Positions 13,903-26,700 of a DNA stretch of 64,000 nucleotides are shown piece by piece (position 1 is the stretch's first letter; every line of letters begins with the position of its first letter). A program made the position numbers and the translations under genes. The DNA lies in assembly GCF_000165425.1 (NCBI RefSeq), contig NW_001798955.1, positions 186,001-250,000 on the forward strand, written 5' to 3'. The DNA comes from Paramecium tetraurelia. Lineage: Eukaryota > Ciliophora > Oligohymenophorea > Peniculida > Parameciidae. A model generated the notes under the pieces. The model was not told the DNA's origin, ran no database searches, and was given only the letters and a program-made list of their open reading frames with translations.

Positions 13903-16177
13903 TCAGAGTATCTTCTTAAATGATTCAAAAAAATTAGTTCCCTTAAAATCATTTTAAATTGTGATTCTGTTCTATAACCAAGTCGAAAACTTTAATCTTA
14001 GTTTATCTTCTGAAAATCTTTTGTCTATTAAGAAGAGCAGACCATAATCGTTTTTATGTCTGATAACTCTTCCAATACATTAATTAACTGCTCTCATTGT
14101 GATATTATCATAATATTAATTCCCATTTATATTAATTTATTCTTTCAGTTCAAAACTATCAAGATTTGGGTATGGAACTCCAAATATAATTACTGCTCTA
14201 GCTAAATGATCAGAAAAGTTAATTCCTTCTGACAATGAACCCCCTACAACTGATAATAGAATGGCACCTTTTTTAGCCACTTCAGAATATTTCTCCAGAA
14301 TTTAAGAACTTTACTTCTCATCAAAAAACACTTATTTGCTAAACTGTAGATTATTTGATTTTGCATATTATTTGAATTACTCTAAAAATGTATAGGTTTA
14401 CATGAAGATTACAATTCCCTCTGGAATGCATTTTTCTATGTCTTAAATAAGTGAATTCGTTTGAATCATAAGTTAATTCAAATTTTCATTCTTTTACTTA
14501 AACGAATATTCTAATTATGCATTTATTACTAATAATTAACATCTGTCTTTTGAAATTATATGAGGATATTCCTTAAAAATAAACTCATTAGAATCAACTC
14601 TCTCTTTGAATATTTCAAATTCATTCAATGGTTATAGGGTTCCTCCCAAAAAGACTAAGTTCCTTGATTTGTCAATTAAAGTTTAAAAACTTGAATAATT
14701 ATTAATTTTGGACAATTTCATAGTATTTGATTTTTCAATATATAGAATTGATTCCTTTTAGGATGTGAGAATCAATTACGAAATAAATTTACAAAAACAT
14801 TCAAAGCTAGAATAGTGTGTAACATTTTATGATGAATCAATGAATCCATTAATTCTCTGTCTCATCTCTTTATTTTGTAAAAATTTTATTAATTTAATGA
14901 TGTTCATCTTAGCGGTGGAGTACGAAGCATTGTTTNNNNNNNNNNNNNNNNNNNNNNNNNNNNNNNNNNNNNNNNNNNNNNNNNNNNNNNNNNNNNNNNN
15001 NNNNNNNNNNNNNNNNNNNNNNNNNNNNNNNNNNNNNNNNNNNNNNNNNNNNNNNNNNNNNNNNNNNNNNNNNNNNNNNNNNNNNTTCCCCCTTTTATTT
15101 TTTTTTGATTTTATTTTTTTAAAGATTTAAATTAATTGTAATAAATTAAATTAGGATAAATATAAAAGTTTAGCTTTTAACCCTTTGGGGATACTTTTTT
15201 TCATAATCCATCAATACCCCCCAACAATAATATTTAATTAGCTTAAGGATACTTCGCATGATTCAGTTTGTAAAAGAGCTGAACCAAAATTATGGGCTTC
15301 ATCTACAATTATTATAGGTTCAATATATTAATCTATTGATTCCATCAACAACTAATAAGGAGTGCAAATAATATCAGCTTGTAATGACAATTCCTTGGCT
15401 GCATAATAAGGACATGATTGACACTTCTTACTCGCAGTGAGTAAATCATTTATGTCAAATATTTCTTATGTATATTACTCCAAAGTATCTAAAGACTTGT
15501 AATAAGAACACTACTTTTTATGACTTTTACAAAGATGATTTAATTTATTAACATTGTTATTTGCCTTACTTAAGATTGATTAATTGACACATAGTTGCTA
15601 CCTAGATCCAATCGTTGAAACTCTAACTTTATGTTTAGATCTTCTAATTTCATTAATAAATTGTTTCAATTAAGAATGAGTACGACTACAATAGATTATC
15701 TTATCATTCAATGACTATCCTCTCAAATTAATTTGTGTTTCTTCACTACTTGAATAATCAAATATAGCATCATCATCTACTAATTTAACATGTTTTTTCT
15801 ATTGTTTGTTTTCTATTTCAAAAATCTAATATACCATTAGGTTTCCTTAAAGGATTTAACTTTAGCTCAACGTCTGGTTCATTAAACCAATCTGGCATGC
15901 CATCATCAATTTAACATTTCTATTTTACTTTGATTAATGTATTTGACTTGATATCCTCTAAATAATTCAAAGCTCCCTCAATTAACGCATAACTCTTTCC
16001 TGTTCCTGTTGGAGATTCAAAAATAGAAACCTTCACAATCATATACATTTATACTTTAGTTCCTTATGCCAAACTCACGTAAATATCTTTAGACAAATCA
16101 AGTTAGGATTAATATGGGGGAAATGGATACTGCGATTTGATTCTCTCCCTTATTTTTTCTTCTACATCCTTATTCAT
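13903..16177 (-). CDS. DDX11: DDX11/CHL1-type Fe-S DNA helicase, interrupted by an assembly gap
   Basis: Superfamily-2 XPD-class helicase that unwinds 5'-tailed DNA and acts in cohesion and replication. Visible motifs are a Q-like [15 protein letters not shown], Walker [10 protein letters not shown], a Fe-S region cysteine cluster ending [12 protein letters not shown] (IIIVDEAHN), [16 protein letters not shown] (motif V) and QCIGRVIRH (motif VI). The linker wording [11 protein letters not shown] after a short spacer is closest to DDX11/CHL1 rather than XPD or RTEL1. One intron, 16031..16054, ends in AAG. Ns at 14936..15085 remove about 50 codons, and the frame is disturbed between the gap and about 15230 (in-frame TGA at 15211..15213 beside a run of six Gs). 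Both flanks are otherwise intact, so this is probably local sequence error. Confidence 0.9.
14936..15085. other. Assembly gap (150 N)
   Basis: Unknown bases inside the helicase gene. The 100-150 bases on the high-coordinate side contain homopolymer-rich sequence that breaks the frame, as expected from low-quality read ends. Confidence 0.99.
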
Positions 16178-16261
16178 CCAAGTAAAATTATTAGTGTATT
16201 TTAACACAAATTTAGTTGAATTATAAATAATATAATAAAATATAAATCGATTGATTCATTC

Positions 16262-18272
16262 TCATTACGATTATAATAACTTAGCTACATTGTAGATATC
16301 CTAATTCAAGATATTTTATGTAGAGTAACTTTTCAAGTTATTTATTTCTTTTATATGTCTGGATATTTAAAAAGAGACTAAATTTCCTTTTTTTGTTCCA
16401 TCCAAATCAATAGTTTTAAACTTCAATATTGGATATTATGATATATGTGGCAACAGCTTCTGAGCCACAAAGATACCTAATTTTCCAGCAAGAACTCCTT
16501 CCATAAACAATAATATTACTTGAATAATCTAATTTGTTAAGTAACCCTCCTGCATCATCTATAATTTCAAATTTAATATCTTCATTGTTTAATTATTTTA
16601 AATTTATAATTATTGAATGAGTAGAATCTGTTTTTGAACATTATTAAATTGAGTTATATATGAGATTGACAATTATGAATTACAGAAATTAAGGATATGT
16701 AATTACAGTTTGATTCAGTAATAATTCATTGTTAATGCTTATTTTTATACCCTTCTCATAAATAAGAGTATCTTAACTTAATTTACTAATAATTTTATTA
16801 AGAAAAACATCCAAATTTAATTAAGATTGTTTTCCTTCTTTAAAATCATCTGTTAAAAAATACAATATATTTTTATTACATAGATTTAATAAATATATTT
16901 GTGATTATATTTAATTTAATCGTTTTAAATCTGGGTTTTGAGTTGTTATTTAATTTAATTTAGATTTTAGATCTTTCAACATTAATGATACTCTCTAACA
17001 TAATATCTTAGTGACTGTTAATTTATATTAGTTTTAGATATCATTTAGTTGTATTTTTAATTATTCAATATTATCCTCCTCAAACTCTAAAATTAGAGCT
17101 TAATTTTAGTTATTAAATGTGATTTTTTTATAATTGTATTTTTCTTAGTTATATATTCCTAACAATTTGAATTTATTCTAAATCAAAGGAGAATAGGATT
17201 ATTAAAGTTAATTACTCAAAATTAAACTTAAATCTTTAGTTGATTTGTTCAAGAATTCTTTTTCAAATGTACTCTAAATATTATTAAAAATATACTTAAT
17301 CAATTGCATTATTTCCATTATTTGTACTACATATTTTCTAAGATTGGGAATCTTATTTGAACATAATTGATAATTGAGATCTAGATTCTTTGGGAGACAT
17401 TAATTTAGATGATTGATCTTCTTAAAATTAATGTTATATTTTCAAATTTTTTGGAATGGTTTTTTATTTTTAATTATCATTTAATATATCTTTTATATAC
17501 TAATACAGAGATTGTTTAACTTCAATCATTTTATTTAGTATGATATTTTCATTAACAAAAGAGATTTCAATAATTTAAGTATTTTTTAAATAGTCATCAA
17601 TATTTTGATTTTTCTCCTTTAAATATTAATCTAGATATTCACTAATTTTTTCAATAACAATATCATTTTTATTTGCTGACACAACTAAAATTTACTTCTC
17701 TAAGAATTTCTCCCATAAATGATAAGAATTAATTTACTAAGTAGTTGAATTTTAGGTAAGTGAGATTATTTTATTTTAAGATTTTTTGTCCAATTTCTTA
17801 GGCAAAAGTTAAATGACTAAAAAAACTATCACTAAAATAAATGTTATAGCTAATTCTACAAACTGATACTGACTTTATTTCTGTGATGTAATAACAAGTA
17901 TAATAATGAATAATAATGTTGTAGATTATAAGAGTGCCTTTGTCCTTTTAATTTTGATGTAATTTTGTTAACTTGTATAATTGATTTTTTGAAGGAATAA
18001 CATTCCACCTATTAACAAACTTAATATATTCTAAGTTAACGATCTATAATCTAATTATAGCAGGCTGCAAAACTACACCAATAATAGAATAATAAAGAGG
18101 ACCGGGGAATGATCTTGTTCTAAATTAATGAATATAAAAATTTACATATTTGCTTTTTCTTAGGTTAAATTTGAGCTACAATAAATAAGGCTGCTCCCAA
18201 GATTAAACAACAAACTTCAGAATACAAGAAGTATGATTATTAACCTTTTAGTTATAAATAAATTATGCTCAT
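16262..18272 (-). CDS. Multi-pass membrane protein with histidine-kinase-like ATPase domain
   Basis: 646 residues after removing three introns: 18120..18145, 17274..17295 and 16498..16519 (the last ends in AAG). The N-terminal 200 residues contain about six hydrophobic segments (CLILGAALFIVA, VLFIILLLVQF, LLFIIILVIT, ITFILVIVFLVI). A Gln/Asn-rich linker follows. The C-terminal 150 residues resemble a GHKL/HATPase_c domain: N-box IIVNLIYNSIQQC, G1-like FEIIDDAGGL, and GKLGIFVAQKLLPHI in place of the G2 helix. No clear H-box (H-E/D-x-x-x-P) precedes it; that place holds QRVSLMLKDLKSKLNQ. It may therefore be a divergent sensor kinase or a non-kinase GHKL ATPase. Ligand and partner are unknown. 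It is divergent from the RING gene (84 bases). Confidence 0.72.
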
Positions 18273-18356
18273 TATTGCAAATAGAGAGTTTAAGAGTAAA
18301 GGTAAAAATACTTAAATCAACTTAAGCATTAATAAAATATAAATTAATTCAACCAA

Positions 18357-19361
18357 ATGTCTTAAATAAATTCATAATTGCTAAGATCCTTAATTGTGAA
18401 TCCTGATAATATTGATGAGAATTTCTTGTGTGGTATATGCTGTTAATTGGTTGTAAATCCAAAGGAATGCGAAAATTGTTAACATTTATATTGCCATGAA
18501 TGTATTAATGATTGGTTGAAAAAGAAATGTATTAATAATTATAATTTTAAGCAAATTGTCCATATAGATGTTCTGAAAGTGATATTAAACTCAAAGAACC
18601 TCATAGGTTTGTTAAAAATTCAATTTCTCATTTAAATCTTAAATGCTAAAATGCTGATTGTGAACAAATTATTGAGTTGGGGATGATAGATTCACATATT
18701 AAAGAATGTAAACACACTATACAAAACTGTTAGAATGAAGGATGCGAAGAGAAAGTAAAAAACCTAAATCTGGAAGAACATAAACAAAAATGTTAATTTA
18801 GGAAAATCACCTGTGATAAATGTCTTTCGATTTATAAGATAAGTCAAGATCATAATTGCATTAGGGCTTTGAAATAATAGATTGAAGATTATAGCTAGAT
18901 TATAAATCAGATTAAATAACTATATATTCAGCAGTAGGCCACCTAATAAGAATAATAAGAATAAATTAAGATACTGCAATAATTAGTGGCTAGACCTTAA
19001 GTAATAAAACAACTAACCTGCGATAAAGGTCATCAATTAATTTGGATGCAACCAATATACAATCAAAAATGCGGTAGATGTGCATTAAGCAATGAAATAG
19101 CCAGATTTAAGTGTTAATAATGCTAAAAGATTTATTGCTAATAATGTAAAAGACCATACTTTTACAATTAAAAATGCCCAAACAACCATTTATTATAATT
19201 CGATTAAAATGTATTACTTTTTCTATAATTAATAGGCTCGTGCAAGCATTTCTTGTGATTTTTGTGGAGAGGTTCCATTTAAAAAAGGACAGGGAGTTTG
19301 GAGCGATAGAGAATGTGACTTTGATATTTGTGTTAGCTGCTATAATTCAGCTCAATAATGA
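18357..19361 (+). CDS. RING + TRAF-like zinc-finger protein with C-terminal Cys-rich domain
   Basis: 318 residues. A RING finger (CGICCQLV...C..C...YCHECINDW... CPYRC, residues 25-70) suggests E3 ubiquitin ligase activity. Two TRAF-type zinc-finger units follow (C..DCEQIIELG...HIKEC, then CQNEGCEEKVKN..EHKQKC), then a Gln-rich helix, and finally a ZZ/C1-like cluster (CDFCG...SDRECDFDICVSCY) at the C-terminus. Introns are 18529..18551 (23 nt, AAG), which falls exactly inside the RING and restores C-P-x-x-C, and 19211..19235 (25 nt, TAG). TRAF/SIAH-like architectures usually couple a RING to substrate-binding fingers. The target cannot be inferred. Confidence 0.88.
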
Positions 19362-20709
19362 TTGAATATCTAATTTTATATTGGAAATCAATAACTATCA
19401 AATTATATTCAAAAATTCTTGAATAATTGATGTTATTTTATCAAATACTGTGAAAGTAAATTCTCATGTATTAAAATAATAAAGATATATTTGATAATCT
19501 GCAATAATGAGTATAACATAAGCCAGTTGAATTCATAAAGATAGTTAATTGTTGATCTATATAATATATTTTTGACTATTTTAAATAATTCTGAAATTAG
19601 ATTTCTCTTTCTAATATATATCAAATAAGCCCTTTTCTTCATTCTTTTTTAAAGTTAGATTTTCCAAATTGGCTTTTTTATTTTTAGAAATAAATTCTTA
19701 AATTTAAATAAGAATAACATTTTAATCATGAAGATTTATCTTAAAACTAAAAATGATAAAAGGATAAATCATTTCAAAATTTTATCAACATAATTAATTT
19801 ATTCTTATTGCTAACATTCCTCACTATTGAAATTAAACTATTTTTAAATTCACTATTCATCTATCATTTAATGATTTAATAATAATTTATAATTTAAGTG
19901 TTCCACCATGTTATTGCAAAGAGTTATATATCACATTTTATGTTATAAATTTTTTCCTTTCTTTTTTAATATCAAATTTTTGTGTGTTTATAATTTCATT
20001 CTTTTCCTATTGTTTTACATCCACCAACTTCCAATAATGAATTCATTTCTTACCGACTCGAAGTTTTAGCCTTAATCATTGCATCTTTCTTCAATTTATT
20101 ATTTTTTTCATTATTCATTTACATTTTTCAATAAACTTAATTTTTAAATCATTCTGTATCAAATCTCATCTTTTTGAGTCTAGTATAAAAGAGGATATCC
20201 TATAAAATGAGGATTTCGATTAACTATTTTTATCAACAATTAATTTAATATATAAATTTTCAATTGAATTTAGTTTTAAAAATAGCCTTTCATTTGTATT
20301 CTAATATAATTAATCAATACAAAAGATTGATTATAATATATCTCAATAAAAATAATAAAAAAAAATATCAACAGAACTCGAAGGAAAATGGAGATCCTTG
20401 ATTCTAATTTTATTTTAAGGCATTCCCATAATAATTAAAAAATTAGTTAAATTGAATATATATAAAATAACATAGAGTCTTTTGGCATAATGATGACTTG
20501 TAAAGAGTAGTACTATAATATCATGAGTACATTATCTAGGCTATACTCTGACCTTTTATGATAAATATAAATATATATCATTTTTATGGGTGCTTAAAGA
20601 GATTAGTTAGGTTTTCGCATCGTACAACAAGGTTGAATTACTTATTTATTGATATATTTTTTTGATAATAATAATACAAATTGTAAAATTATTTTGTAAA
20701 TTTTTAACA
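19362..20709. other. Gene-free stretch of about 1.35 kb
   Basis: The longest clean intergenic region here. It is extremely AT-rich, with short ORFs in several frames that show no protein-like composition. The only structured item I could pick out is a possible C/D-box RNA at about 20482..20560. No tRNA-like cloverleaf or degraded gene is convincing. Confidence 0.4.
20482..20560 (+). ncRNA. Possible C/D-box small nucleolar RNA
   Basis: A C box ATGATGA (20490..20496) and a D box CTGA (20548..20551) sit 51 bases apart, a normal spacing for C/D snoRNAs. Bases just outside them can form only a weak terminal stem. In such AT-rich DNA, chance occurrence is quite possible, and no guide target could be checked. 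Confidence 0.22.
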
Positions 20710-23700
20710 ATGGAAATTGCAATCATTTTACTAAGTTTTTCACTCAAGTATTTATGTATTTAGATAAAGCATTCTAATTGTAAAGTGTAATTAATGCATT
20801 TACAATTAATTGGATGTAATGGATTATGATAATTTGATTTAAATTGATTAGATATAGGATTTGAATGATTAGAATGAGTTTGCATCTTTTGGTTAAGGAT
20901 TCTGGTTTCGATATGTTCCATTCAAAGAGGATTATTTACAATGTACGAGTTAAGTTTTAAATTTTAGAATTAAATGATGAATAATTAACCTTAGATACTA
21001 TAAATTACTTTATTTACTCATTAATAAGGGTTTCTGATGAGTCATAATTAGTTTTCAATTTTGTTGAACTTAATAAGTTGTAAAAGACAATCAATTATAT
21101 AATCTATTTTTACACAGACTAATCAATAGTGAAGAAAATTCTTCCAATTAATATTTTCAATTTTGAAGGAGTTTGGATTTTCTTCTATTTTTATAATCAT
21201 TATGATGTTAATCATATCTTATTCTATTATTATTAATCTAATTTAGATTAATTATATTAGGAAACATTAGATTCAACGATCAAAGTCAAAAACACCGATT
21301 AATTATAAAGTTCAATAAGATATTTCAAAAACATTTAAATATTAGAATCAAATATCATCACCTACCCATTTTTAGGTATTATTAAATAAGTAGAAACCAC
21401 ATCAATCAATATTTTAGAAGATTTAAATTCGTTTAAATAAACATGTAATGTCGAATTAATTTGTACGTAAATCAAAACTTAGCTCTTGCATTTTAATTAA
21501 AGTTTCACTGGAGGCCAAAGTACAGATGGTTAAACGGACAACATTTTTTAAAATGCTTATAAATTTTCAGGTTGGGTTAAGCAGAATCCAATAGATATAG
21601 AAATCAAACTTGATAGTGCATTATTAAGTATATCAATAGATTGGATAAATTCTTAGAATCAATAGCAATAGTATTAATTGTTAAAGGTTTTGTATAATCA
21701 ACATAAAGTAAGAAGTTTGAATGGTTTTTCAGCCTCTACTTATAGCTATTCTTTCCCTTATGTATTGTCTTCTGATTAGATTGAAACCTTTAAGATTTTA
21801 GACGATTCTTTGTAAGATTTATTGACTCAATGGCATTTTATTTAGTATGAAGAAGGCTCTTCCTTAAATCAAGGAAGACCTATTTATAGAGTATATTTTC
21901 CTTAAAATGATAAATTTATTGAGTGCAAATGGAGTAATCAAATTAATCATTTTTCTGATGTGATCTTGAAATTTTAAATTGGAGGTGATTACTTATCTCT
22001 TTATAATTTTCGAGGATATTTAAGTGATTGGAAGTTCTCCTATTATTGCTAAAGGAATTATGAATCATCTTATGAAATTCCTTGCCATTATACATGTTCG
22101 AGTTGTAAAGGAATTACGGCTAACGATTGTCTAAGTTGTAATGAAAATTTAAATAGAATTTACTCCCCAAATACTAACTAATGCCTATGCTTAGATGGGT
22201 ATTTAGAAACATTTTCAACAGCAGAATGCAAAAGTATCATTCTATTAATATTTCAAAGGCTTATCAGATTACAATGGAGTATTTGAGGTGAAATATTTTG
22301 AAGTATCTTGCGATACTGTTGGTTATTATCAATGCGATGAATCCAAAGTATAGTGTGATTTTGGATATTTTTAATATTATGGTTCTTGCATAGAGTGGTA
22401 TATATATTACTTTATCATGAGTCCCCATTTTTCCGTAGATATAAAGGACTACAAATTAGATTGTGCTTTATGTTATCTTAGTCCATGGATTTTTAACCAA
22501 ACCTTTATGTGTGATTTTGACTTAATCGCTGATAATTCAGAATCACCTTTTTATTATTTTGAACGATACTATTCTAACACTGAGATGTAATTTTTAATTT
22601 AAAATTAAGATATAAAATTAATTTTAATAATCGCTATGAATTTTCTTACTAAGTAGTAGGAGGTAAATATATGCAATAGAATTAAACATTTTGCAAGGCC
22701 GGATATTTTTTATAATAAGGAGAATGTCGTTAATGTATAGAAGGATGTGAATTTTGCAAGTCGGAATACTTCTGTGTTTAATGTTCATCTAAATATGCTT
22801 TAACGGCTGAAGGAATTTGTAAATTATGTACAAAATGTGAATTGTGTTATTTTGATGATAGAAATGAAGAACTGTGTTAGTATGACTTTTATTGTTTAGA
22901 TTAATAATACTATTTAAATAATTTATGCATAGATTGTGGATAATTTTGCCAATAATGTGATTCAGAATAGTGTTTTTATTGCATAGAGAATAAGAAATAT
23001 TATGTTAGTTTAGATGGAATAAATTGTGGCTATTGTTCAATAGAAAATTGTGAGTATTGTATTGAATATGTTTATGATAATGACAATAATTTAATAGTTT
23101 CAATAGATGTAAATAGAGATAATATTCAATCGGATATGTATTAAATTCATCTAGGATGTGCTTAATGTGTTAAAGGATACTATTATTCTTTCTAAACTTA
23201 AAAATGTCAATTATTAGCTGATGATATGGCGGAATGTGACGTAGGATTGAGCTTAGATGTAAATCAAGGTATTGTTTGTTTAAAAAGTCAATCTTTATCA
23301 GATTCAATTTAATCAACTTTTTGTTAAGATACTAAATTGTGTTTACAATGTATTAATAATTATTCATCTACATTACCTTCATTCTGTATTGTTTGTAAAG
23401 AAGGGTATTATTCAAGCATATTAACTGGATTATGCAAACAATGTCCACAATCTTGTAAAGCATGTGCTTAATAGAGTAGTAAATACAAAGATTATTGGAA
23501 ATGGGAAATCAAAGCATTTTATTCCTATTTTATAAATTAAAATGGTTAACATCCATTTGAAACCTATGTCGTTGATTCTGATGATTCTGAATAGGAAATT
23601 AATTGTTTAAGCTGTTAAGTAAATTATGTCCTTTTTAATAATTTTTGTATTCTAGGATGTGATGATGATTGCGAAGATTGTAGAGTAATGGTCGATGCTT

Positions 23701-26700
23701 TTCAACAATATTAATCTAGGTGTTTCAAATGCAAATCTAATGTTTTTAATAAATTAAGAAGTTATAAATTTGAAAATTAATTATAAATAGATTCTTAATG
23801 TGAAACTTGTCCTAACTATTGTTCAGCTTGTTATCCAAGAACTTAAACAGAAATCTCATAAATTAATCTATTTTTTAATTAGACCTCTCAGTACTTAAAA
23901 TATTCATTTAAGTGCTATTATGTAGATCAAAATTAAAATTATAAATACATTTTACCTGAAACTCTATCTTTATAAAATTGTAGAGATTTTTAAAAATGTA
24001 CCAAAACTTTAGAGATCAAATTTAAAGTATATAACAATTTAGGGTAGTTGCTTGATGCTAGAGCAGAAGAAACAAATATCAATTTACTTGAGATGTATTA
24101 ATATCTTTTAGATATAACGCTATACAATATGTGGTAATAGTATGAAACACCTGAATTGCTAGAATATTATAATAGCTAAAATATCGAAGAGATTTCTATT
24201 AATTATTAACTAGAATCTTCATAACTATATCTTGATTTCGGTAGCACTCTATAAAACAATTTAAAATAAAATGTATTTAATTTAAAAAGAGTAAATGTTA
24301 AGATGTTTGCTTTAAATAAATATGTTCTATATTCAACATTTAATTATTTTAGAGTGATCAATTATGATTAAATCATTTTTGAAGATTTCGATTTTAAATC
24401 TCCTTCCCCTTACTATGCAACAATTGAAAAGAATATTACACTTCGCTTTGAGATTACTAATAAACATTATCCTTAAATAGTAATATTTAAAAATGTAAAT
24501 TTTGTCCAAACTGATTAAAACAACACCTTAGATTTCACATTAAAATGCAATAGATCAAAATATTTTTCGATGATCGATATGAAATTTAATTTGAACTTGA
24601 CTGATTCAATATTTTTTTAGTACTACCCTTTTATTAGCAAAGAAGTTTCAAAAATGACAGTTTAAAATTTCAGGGTTTTTAATAATTTTTTGTATAACTC
24701 CACTTTATTCTATTATTTTGCCGAAAATAATACATTTAACTGTGTTATTTCGTTTATTAATGTAACAATTCAAAATACTTTATTTACAAGAAATTCAAGT
24801 TTTATAACTTCCAATTTCCAAAAAGATTATGACATAGGCATAATATAATTAGAAAATTTCACTCTGATTGATGTAATCTTTGAGAATTCATCATCTTTTA
24901 TTAGGATTCTTTCAGGAAAATAAATTTCAGTCAAAAATTTTAAACTTACAAATGTTAAATTTCTTGATTTATCATCATTTCTTATTGGCAACACTTTTAG
25001 CATTATTGGATTTGATGTAGTTGCATGTTATCTAGAATTCGGGCATATAATTACTAATATTGGAAAATTTAGTGAATCAAAATAAGTAAGAGAATCTTCA
25101 GAAGTATTATATTTGGAAAATATCAATTTCACTAACAATAAATATGTTTAAGAAAAGGCTTTTATTTATATATTATAAAATCAAGTATCAAACATAAGCA
25201 TAACTGTTAATAATCTTTATTTATTTAATAATCAGTAGTTTTATGTTTAAGTGGGTAAACTTTCATATAGTTTTGTATCAAGCGACCTTAGTTAACTCTA
25301 CTTTGAATGTAGTTATTGCACTTTTGAAAATTTGAATATAACTAGAGGATTAGGCTATCCAGAATTAACAATAAGGAATAGCAAACATGTTGAATTGAAG
25401 AAATTTACACTTTTATAAAATCCTTAATTTGAACTGAAATCTTTGCATACCTCAATTAATTGCATTAGATAGTTCTACCTTTTTGATTTACCCTTTGTTT
25501 TAAGTATTAAATCATTTCTCAAAGTATATATTGATGATGTGAATATATCGGATTAAGTTATTATCGATTACCCTTACTTTATCTTTGAAGGCTAAAACCT
25601 TAATGATTAAGTGGAGCCTGGTTTTATTACTATTACGAATTCATAATTTGCAAATAATATGTTGATTATAACCTAATTAAATCGACTCTCTTCGATCATT
25701 TCTTTTTAAACTTACTAGGATACTAAAATTCTCATTTAGAACTCTACGTTTTAAGGAAATTTCCTTAACAAATATGAAGACGACACTTAATTACATTCTT
25801 CGTCTACAATTATCATTGATTCTTAAATAGGATAGGTTATTATCTAGGATTGCTTATTTTAGTAGAACACAGTTTCAAACTCATCTGATTCTAATATATA
25901 TATTAAATCAGAGACCCTTGTTGTTTAAAATTGTATGTTCATTAATTAAAATCAATTATCTCATTAGCTTTTACAAAAACACTTATTAATACCTATAGAT
26001 TAAACAAATTACAATGATATAGTCAATGAAATCTTTTATATAATGAGTTAAGGGGGAAGTGGATATTTCTTTATTAATGAGTTGACTATGATATAGTGTG
26101 TAATCAATAATTCTTTAGCAGTAAATGGGGGAGCTTTTTACATTAACACAAAATCAACAGGAAAAATTATAATAAGCAATTCCTCTTTCGAAAATACGTT
26201 AACAATTTTAAATAGTAATTAATTTTCTTCAGGAGGGGTCTTATACATAGATGCTTCTAAAAGTCGCTTAAATCTCGCAATAACTGAGACTAAAATAAAT
26301 AGAGCGTATTCTCGAACTTAAGGAGGAGCTATCTATATAGAAGCATCTAGAATTTAAAATGAAATCATACTTTAGGATGTGTCTATAGCAAATTCATTTT
26401 CGTTTAAGAGCTCTATATTATTCTTTTCGCCAAGTAAATTATAATCTCTAATATCGAATATTATCATAGACTAATCAATATTTTAAAGTACTGAATAAGA
26501 ATTCAATATCTACTTGTCATAAATTGAGGATTTATCTATTTAAGATATTTTACCATTTTAAAAAGAAAATCCAGCCATTTACATCTCATATAGCAATTTT
26601 ACGATAGTAAATTCTTCCTTTCCCGAAATCCATCTAATAAATTTGATTGAGATATATAATGGAATAAATATTAATATTCTTAATGTGGAGATTCTCAATT

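Noticed and set aside
17290-17450. A second frame in the histidine-kinase-like gene suggesting two separate genes
   Set aside because: A canonical 22-nt GTA..TAG intron at 17274..17295 joins the first frame cleanly to the ATPase part, and the whole then has exactly 647 codons.
19433-19642. Minus-strand Ile/Leu-rich ORF in the long spacer
   Set aside because: Low-complexity translation of AT-rich sequence; no supporting start context or family.
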